Shown in pieces: positions 24,459 through 29,051 of a DNA stretch of 29,051 bases; positions within the stretch are counted from its first letter, which is position 1; the number at the start of each line of letters is the position of its first letter. Origin of the DNA: an uncultured Bacteroidales bacterium (GTDB taxonomy: Bacteria > Bacteroidota > Bacteroidia > Bacteroidales > UBA932); assembly GCA_905234775.1 (NCBI GenBank), contig CAJOJC010000006.1:1-29051 (forward strand). The letters run 5' to 3'. Under the pieces are notes generated by a model. That model did not search any database. It was not told the DNA's origin and saw nothing but the letters and a program-made list of their open reading frames with translations. A program made the translations under genes and the position numbers.

Positions 24459-26072
24459 GAATTTAAGCTCGGAGACCTCTTTGAGATTAGTAGCACAAAT
24501 AGTTTCAATGCGGACAGGCTTACCTATGGTAGCACGTATGATTATGTGACACGTACTTCTTTGAATCAAGGAGTACTCTGTTCCACAGGCTTCGTTAATC
24601 AAGAGAACATCAATCCTGCAGGCACTTGGAGTCTTGGACTGCTGCAAATGGATTTCTTTTACCGTAACAAGCCGTGGTATGCAGGTCAATTTGTGCGAAA
24701 AATCACTCCCAAGATTAGTATTTCAAGTGGAGCAAGATTGTTCTTTCAAGCGTTGCTTAATATGCTGAAACACAAGTTGTTGCAGGTGCTCGTGCGCAAT
24801 GTTGATGATACTTTTAGAAATTCCACAATCAGTATTCCTATAAACAATGATGGTGGGATTGACTTCAAGTTTATGGAGGGTTTTGTGCACGAACTCGTAG
24901 AAATGCGCATGCGCAAACTTGAGGCATATTTATCCGCCACCGGGCTTAAAGATTATATTCTTACTGCCTCTGACCACTCTGCCATTGAAGAGTTCAATGA
25001 CTTCCGTTGGGGACAGTTCCGGATGCAAGACTTGTTCGAAAGGATTAAAACAAAGAAACTACCTTACAAAGCAAAAGACCTTCCTTCTGAGCCACAGGGT
25101 AGTAATATTCTCCCTTGCCTGACGTCCAGTTTTATGAACCAAGGGTTGAATTACTATGCCCCCATTACCGGAGCCACAATACTGAGAAACGTAATCTCGA
25201 TACCATCAAATAGCGACGTATATAGGGCATATTATCAGTCAAATGATTTTACCGTCCTCTCGGATGCCTACGCCATTCGATGGAAAGATGAAAGCGTCCA
25301 ACTTAATTCTAAGCAATACTTGTTCCTTGTCGCAAGCATAAACAAGGTCACGGATTTACCTGTATTCTCATATAAGAATAAATTAGGCGGCTGGCATGTG
25401 GTCAAAAACAAATACATTACCCTTCCCGTCAATGAATCTGGACAGCCTGATTTACAGAAGATGGAGGCCCTCGTCGGGGCTCTTCAGAAGATAGTCATCG
25501 AGGATGTGGCCAAATACACGGAACGCAACCTTGAAACAACTCGTGGCGTGGTAAACAAAGAGGTGGATTCTCCAGCAAAGAAGAAGGTTTATCCTATTTT
25601 CCCGAATTATCGCCCCGGTTATATTCCCATCTATTCTCTTCGAGCCGCATGCGGCCGTTTTGAGAATGATGAGGTGCCCGAAGTTGAAGGCTGGATCGAT
25701 GCGTCTGGACTCGGTTTCTCCCCAGACAAGGATAAGCATTTCGTTATCTACGCCAAAGGAGATTCCATGATACCCAAAATACATGATGGCGATCTTTGTG
25801 TATTTGAATGGTACAAAAGCGGTTCGCGTGAGGGAGAAATTGTACTCACGCAAAGCAGCGATTATGACCCGGATTATGACGGCAAATACACCATCAAGCG
25901 TTACCATAGCGAAAAACTGATATCAGATGATAATTGGCAACATACTAGTATTCAATTATTGCCACTTAATCCAGATTATGATACGATAGATTTATCCCTT
26001 AATGGCGATAGCGAGTATCGGACTATTGGTGTCTTAAAGGCCGTTTTTGATATGTACGGTGGAGGTTCTTGA
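24414..26072 (+). CDS. Specificity region with two TRDs and a C-terminal S24 peptidase domain, reached by -1 frameshift
   Basis: The frame is open from 24393 to 26072, but the first ATG/GTG/TTG is the GTG at 24546. That is already inside the first target-recognition domain: TRD1 begins 'KWGEFKLGDLFE' (from about 24450), and TRD2 has the matching 'RWGQFRMQDLFE' (from about 25005). I therefore annotate it from the frameshift point: 552 residues, fused to 677 of the methylase, 1229 in total. The TRDs with helical spacers ('MRKLEAYLSATGLKDYIL') read the two halves of the target. From about 25614 there is a LexA/UmuD-like S24 domain: a possible cut site A-A-C-G, catalytic Ser in 'AKGDSM' (codon 25764) and Lys in 'YTIKRYHSE' (codon 25896). 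Both catalytic residues are present. Alternatives are a mutated start or a sequencing indel. Confidence 0.8.
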   Translation, partial: TIAPLDDRLKIVKWGEFKLGDLFEISSTNSFNADRLTYGSTYDYVTRTSLNQGVLCSTGFVNQENINPAGTWSLGLLQMDFFYRNKPWYAGQFVRKITPKISISSGARLFFQALLNMLKHKLLQVLVRNVDDTFRNSTISIPINNDGGIDFKFMEGFVHELVEMRMRKLEAYLSATGLKDYILTASDHSAIEEFNDFRWGQFRMQDLFERIKTKKLPYKAKDLPSEPQGSNILPCLTSSFMNQGLNYYAPITGATILRNVISIPSNSDVYRAYYQSNDFTVLSDAYAIRWKDESVQLNSKQYLFLVASINKVTDLPVFSYKNKLGGWHVVKNKYITLPVNESGQPDLQKMEALVGALQKIVIEDVAKYTERNLETTRGVVNKEVDSPAKKKVYPIFPNYRPGYIPIYSLRAACGRFENDEVPEVEGWIDASGLGFSPDKDKHFVIYAKGDSMIPKIHDGDLCVFEWYKSGSREGEIVLTQSSDYDPDYDGKYTIKRYHSEKLISDDNWQHTSIQLLPLNPDYDTIDLSLNGDSEYRTIGVLKAVFDMYGGGS

Positions 26073-26314
26073 TAAGCATTGTATGGAGTTATTTTTGGTT
26101 TTTACAATACAGTAATGGGAATAAATGCTTTATCAAATATGTGTTATTGAAAGCATCGATCAACTCCAAAAGAATGGGAAATCTGGCAATTGAAGGAATG
26201 GATATAAGGATTTAATTTGCTGGATAAGTATTCGGAGCATCATTCAAAGACAAGGATATTAGAAGTATTGTCACTTATAAGAAGAGCTACGCGTATTTTA
26301 TAGTTTTATATCAA
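26073..26314. other. AT-rich intergenic region
   Basis: These 242 bases have no open frame of note. They presumably hold the promoter of the PIN-like gene. I see no clear TAnnTTTG box, no terminator hairpin and no repeat. Confidence 0.5.
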
Positions 26315-28546
26315 ATGGCACGTTCAAACTATGCACTTATTTCGGCTTTGTATGCCGACAAGACTAGAGGTCTGTATTCGGACATCTACTTCCCGATTAT
26401 AAAATATGCCATTGTTAAAATCTTCGGCAGTAAGGATACTGGTGATCATTATGCAACCTCCGATGATGTCCAAAAGGTTGTCTTTGAGCTCTTTGGAATT
26501 AGAATCCCACATGTCGTAATCGCAAAGACAGTACTAAAGTTGTCGCTCACTGAGACCGACAGCATTAGGCTGAATGTGTTTGAGGAGGGGAATACATTCC
26601 AAATTACAAGTGCGTTTTTTGATGAAGACGAGATTACATTTAAAGAACGTGAGTCTTCCTTTAACAAGCATCTGGTTGAGATTGAATCTGAATACAAAGC
26701 ATTTGTTGAACGAGAGGGCATATGCGATAATGGTAAGACCTTTACAGAGTTTATTTCGAATAACACAGACAATATTCTCGGTTATTTTGAAAACGACTCT
26801 GAGGAACGAGTAGAAGAACAATATACATCCATAGTGTTTTTCCTTGAATACCTGAATCGTGAAAACCGTGAACTGTATAAGACTGCTAACCAGCTGTTTT
26901 GGGGAAGTGTAATAGCTGCCTTCCTCCAGAGTGACCGCCCTAATGTTCATGACGAAGAAAGAGGATGCGAGTCGGAGTTCTATCTAGATACATCTATTGC
27001 ATTGGGCTTGTTAGATCTTTCTACACCGGAGAACGAATTGAGTGCTCGTGACGTTTGTGATATAATTAAGTCTTCAGGAGGAATATTAAAAATACATCCC
27101 GTGACGATAGAGGAGATGAAGGCTATTTTGGAATCAGTCGCTCAAAATGGTCCTTATCCAGGTACTAGTATCGCTAATGCCTGCTTTAGAAGGAATCTTC
27201 TTGCTCCGGAGATTACAAAGATTCGTCTCAATCTTCAAAAGGCGATTGAGTCAAAAGGTGTACAGATCTTTCCTTCTTCTTTGCCGGATTGCCGACGACA
27301 GGTGATGAGTCGATATAAGGGGAAACCTGTTCTGCGAGAACTTGCAGCTATTCGGAATGAAAATGTTGGAACGGAGGTCGTTCAGAGCCTTTATTTCTCA
27401 GATCAGTTCCGAGAGGCTCATGATATTTTTATGGATGACTATATTCAAGAGCAGAGAAAAGTAAGAAACGACAAGGAGAATGTATATTTTCTCACGACAA
27501 ATATAGACCTTATTAATTTTTGCAAGAATAGGCATATGGATGCGAGTTTCATGATTTCAACCGGTAAGGTAATACTGGAACTCTGGATGCATAACGCCCA
27601 GCCAGCAAAAGTTTCCGCCAGCGCACTTACGGAAACCATGGCGCGTTGCCTGGATTTGCATAGATCAAAGGTGCGAGCAAAATTACATGAGGTGGCCCGA
27701 TTCTTCAACCGCAATAAAGAAGAAGTAGCTCCTGAGGTGTATAATGAGTTCTTGCGACTTCTTTACCGTAGAGCGCGCAATGTTGTAGCTGCGGTAGATC
27801 AGGTTCCCGAAGGAGATTCTAAGGCATTTGCGCAGAAGCTTCAAGACTCCATCAGGGAGGACCAGTCGCACTATGAGGCAGTTAACAGTGAAATAAGCCG
27901 TGAGAAAGAATCACTAGAGGGTAAAATGCTTCAGCAGGGGAAAGAACTTACAGTCTTGTCAAAAGAATCAGAGCTAAAGTCTCAAGAGATTGGGAGTTTG
28001 AGGGAGAAGAATGAAGAACTGGCCGATCAAAATAGCAAGTTGGCTTCTGACCTTAAGGATGCAAAAAAAGAACTCCATTCTTCAAATGCAGAGAAAGCGA
28101 GGTTGAAAATAGAGAAGGAGCAATCAGATAGACTGAACACTCTCTATGGCGATAGGGATGATCTTTCTAATAAGTTAGTCCATCTAAAGGCGACGCTGGC
28201 ACCTTTGGAGAAGGAGCGTAGTGATTTCTATAAATATAGGATTCCCTGGATTCTCATGATTTCGGGAATTGCTTCTATTCTCGCGTTTGTCGCACTTGTA
28301 ATATTAGATATGACCAATGTACTGAAAATCAATTCGTGGGAGTTGTCTCTTGTACCTTTGGGCGGTATTTTAATTGCGGCATCTTTAACTCTTAACTCAG
28401 AAGATCGCAAGAAAAGCCGCAGGGAAAAAGCATATGCGGAGTGGGATAAAAACCATTCCAATTATCTACAATTAAAAGGGCAAATACGTGATATTGAGGA
28501 AAGACTTAGACAGACAAAAGAAGAAATCGGCAGTTTAATATCGTAG
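26315..28546 (+). CDS. Unrecognised PIN-like, coiled-coil, membrane-anchored protein
   Basis: The 743-residue protein matches no family I can name. The N-terminal ~215 residues are helical. Residues ~220-425 look like a PIN-type RNase core: Asp225 in 'SEFYLDTSIALGLL', Glu266/Glu267 in 'HPVTIEEMKAIL', and Asp398 in 'VYFLTTNIDLINFCK', a spacing and context typical of PIN metal-binding acids. A long coiled coil (about 500-635) follows, with heptads rich in Glu, Lys and Leu. Then come two hydrophobic segments (~644-665 and ~677-692) and a short charged tail. This suggests a membrane-tethered nuclease with a signalling or oligomerising stalk. It is low in GC and lies in a defence-rich element, so an anti-phage role is plausible but inferred. 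Confidence 0.75.
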   Translation: MARSNYALISALYADKTRGLYSDIYFPIIKYAIVKIFGSKDTGDHYATSDDVQKVVFELFGIRIPHVVIAKTVLKLSLTETDSIRLNVFEEGNTFQITSAFFDEDEITFKERESSFNKHLVEIESEYKAFVEREGICDNGKTFTEFISNNTDNILGYFENDSEERVEEQYTSIVFFLEYLNRENRELYKTANQLFWGSVIAAFLQSDRPNVHDEERGCESEFYLDTSIALGLLDLSTPENELSARDVCDIIKSSGGILKIHPVTIEEMKAILESVAQNGPYPGTSIANACFRRNLLAPEITKIRLNLQKAIESKGVQIFPSSLPDCRRQVMSRYKGKPVLRELAAIRNENVGTEVVQSLYFSDQFREAHDIFMDDYIQEQRKVRNDKENVYFLTTNIDLINFCKNRHMDASFMISTGKVILELWMHNAQPAKVSASALTETMARCLDLHRSKVRAKLHEVARFFNRNKEEVAPEVYNEFLRLLYRRARNVVAAVDQVPEGDSKAFAQKLQDSIREDQSHYEAVNSEISREKESLEGKMLQQGKELTVLSKESELKSQEIGSLREKNEELADQNSKLASDLKDAKKELHSSNAEKARLKIEKEQSDRLNTLYGDRDDLSNKLVHLKATLAPLEKERSDFYKYRIPWILMISGIASILAFVALVILDMTNVLKINSWELSLVPLGGILIAASLTLNSEDRKKSRREKAYAEWDKNHSNYLQLKGQIRDIEERLRQTKEEIGSLIS

Positions 28547-28560
28547 ATAGAACCATTATT

Positions 28561-29051
28561 AGTGGGCGGCGCTAGCCACCTCTTGGTGCTCTCTATGTTA
28601 AAGCACTATGGCGGAGGAGTGCGGATCAATAATTGCTTCAATAATCAATTGGAGAGATAAGCGGTCAAGAGACTGTGCCCGGCGAGGCCGACCACAGACT
28701 CTTGCTGGTTAATGCCCCTCCGGCTCCCCACGGGGAGAGAATAATCGCCCGGGGGGGGGCGGAGTACCGGCGCGAACGTCAGTGCCCAGAGTCCGGGCAC
28801 TTAACATAATCCCATCGGAATTGTGTAACAGCCGCCAGCACCGTCAGCTCTCCGCATCAAGAGAGTCGTATAGCGTACTCCCGTTCCCCGCAAAAACGTC
28901 CTACAGGGCAGCTGATTACACAATTCGGATTATGTTAAGTGTCTCCGGCGTCAAGGTGCGAAGGTCCCGCCTCCGAACCTCCCGGGCGAGGCGGCGGCAG
29001 GAATGGGCCTGGCGGCAGTGGTCGGGTTGAACTCGACCCTTTGCCAGCCCC
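28561..29051 (+). ncRNA. Possible large structured RNA, cut off by the window end
   Basis: No convincing gene is present (the frame at 28782-29030 crosses the hairpins and has a basic, low-information sequence). GC rises sharply and strong hairpins are dense. CAAGAG-A-CTGTG pairs with CACAG-A-CTCTTG, enclosing CGGC/GCCG (~28657-28704). CTCCCC/GGGGAG lies near 28730. AGTGCCC/GGGCACT spans 28781-28801, followed by a ~30-bp bulged stem (28798-28941), CCGCCTC/GAGGCGG near 28970-28993, and CTGGC/GCCAG near the end. A GTGCG at 28619 fits the 5' consensus of group II introns, but no intron domain V or reverse transcriptase is in the window. Strand is assumed from the neighbouring gene. Confidence 0.35.
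28798..28941. repeat. 144-bp unit bounded by ~30-bp inverted repeats
   Basis: CACTTAACATAATCC (28798-28812) is the exact reverse complement of GGATTATGTTAAGTG (28927-28941). Inside these, GAATTGTGTAA (28818-28828) pairs with TTACACAATTC (28916-28926), then CAGC with GCTG. The left arm has 5 unpaired bases (CATCG). The outer TTATGTTAAGT differs by one base from the XerD half-site of E. coli dif. The ends ACTTAAC and GTTAAGT also fit the RYYYAAC/GTTRRRY boxes of integron attC sites. It could equally be a stem of a folded RNA or a small transposon-like unit. Confidence 0.7.

Noticed and set aside
24546..26072. Specificity subunit as a separate gene starting at the GTG at 24546
   Set aside because: This would remove the first ~35 residues of TRD1, including the block that is repeated intact at the start of TRD2, and no ribosome-binding site precedes that GTG. 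The frameshift model explains the upstream open frame better.
28782..29030. 82-residue plus-strand frame at the right end
   Set aside because: It runs straight through the inverted repeat and several hairpins, is Arg/Ser-rich without recognisable features, and has no ribosome-binding site or promoter.

Overview
The window looks like a chromosomal segment of a member of the Bacteroidota, most likely order Bacteroidales. The evidence is several upstream regions with the Bacteroidota promoter type (-33 TTTG / -7 TAnnTTTG), many short-signal lipoproteins, a GH3 xylosidase-type lipoprotein, a DUF4886 protein, and DUF3853/DUF3987 genes typical of mobile elements in this order. Species cannot be named from the sequence alone.

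Layout. Positions 1-15677 are ordinary, fairly GC-rich chromosome. They hold a partial secreted protein (1-718, minus), a DUF4886 SGNH-like protein, a CDP-alcohol phosphatidyltransferase/GtrA pair, and a tight minus-strand operon running TPR protein > WalJ-like metallohydrolase > MsbA-like ABC exporter > VanZ-like protein (7835 to 2738). Next come an M28-type protein with a degraded active site overlapping an orphan UmuD-like protein, and a minus-strand GH3 lipoprotein/SstT symporter pair. The segment ends with a metallophosphatase lipoprotein, an unknown lipoprotein, and a membrane protein overlapping a winged-helix regulator. Small palindromic repeats are scattered here. One sits inside the VanZ reading frame and adds coding copies.

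At 15799-15821 there is a fragment resembling the 3' end of a tRNA (serine-like), followed by a tyrosine recombinase. This is the left edge of an integrated element that runs to or past the right end of the window. Its genes differ from one another in base composition. It carries a lone AbiGi-family protein, an AlbA_2/Schlafen-type ATPase-fold protein, a small membrane protein, a DUF3853/DUF3987 mobile-element module, a restriction-modification locus, and a large unrecognised protein with a PIN-like nuclease core, coiled coil and C-terminal membrane segments. It reads as a defence-loaded integrative element.

The most striking locus is the restriction system at 22384-26072. The first gene encodes a PD-ExK-like nuclease fused to an N6-adenine methylase (BcgI-A-like). 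The following specificity reading frame has no ATG, GTG or TTG before its first target-recognition domain. It is joined to the methylase frame by a textbook -1 frameshift cassette: a GGAGG upstream, slippery G GGA AAA at 24408-24414, a 5-nt spacer, and a 12-bp stem-loop at 24420-24458. The predicted product is a 1229-residue nuclease-methylase-two-TRD fusion ending in a LexA/UmuD-type S24 peptidase domain, made alongside the unfused 678-residue nuclease-methylase. That suggests frameshift-set subunit ratios and possible control by DNA damage.

The last ~490 bases (28561-29051) hold no convincing gene but contain several strong hairpins and a 144-bp inverted-repeat unit. This may be the 5' part of a large structured RNA (a group II intron or other retroelement is one possibility) that continues past the window.
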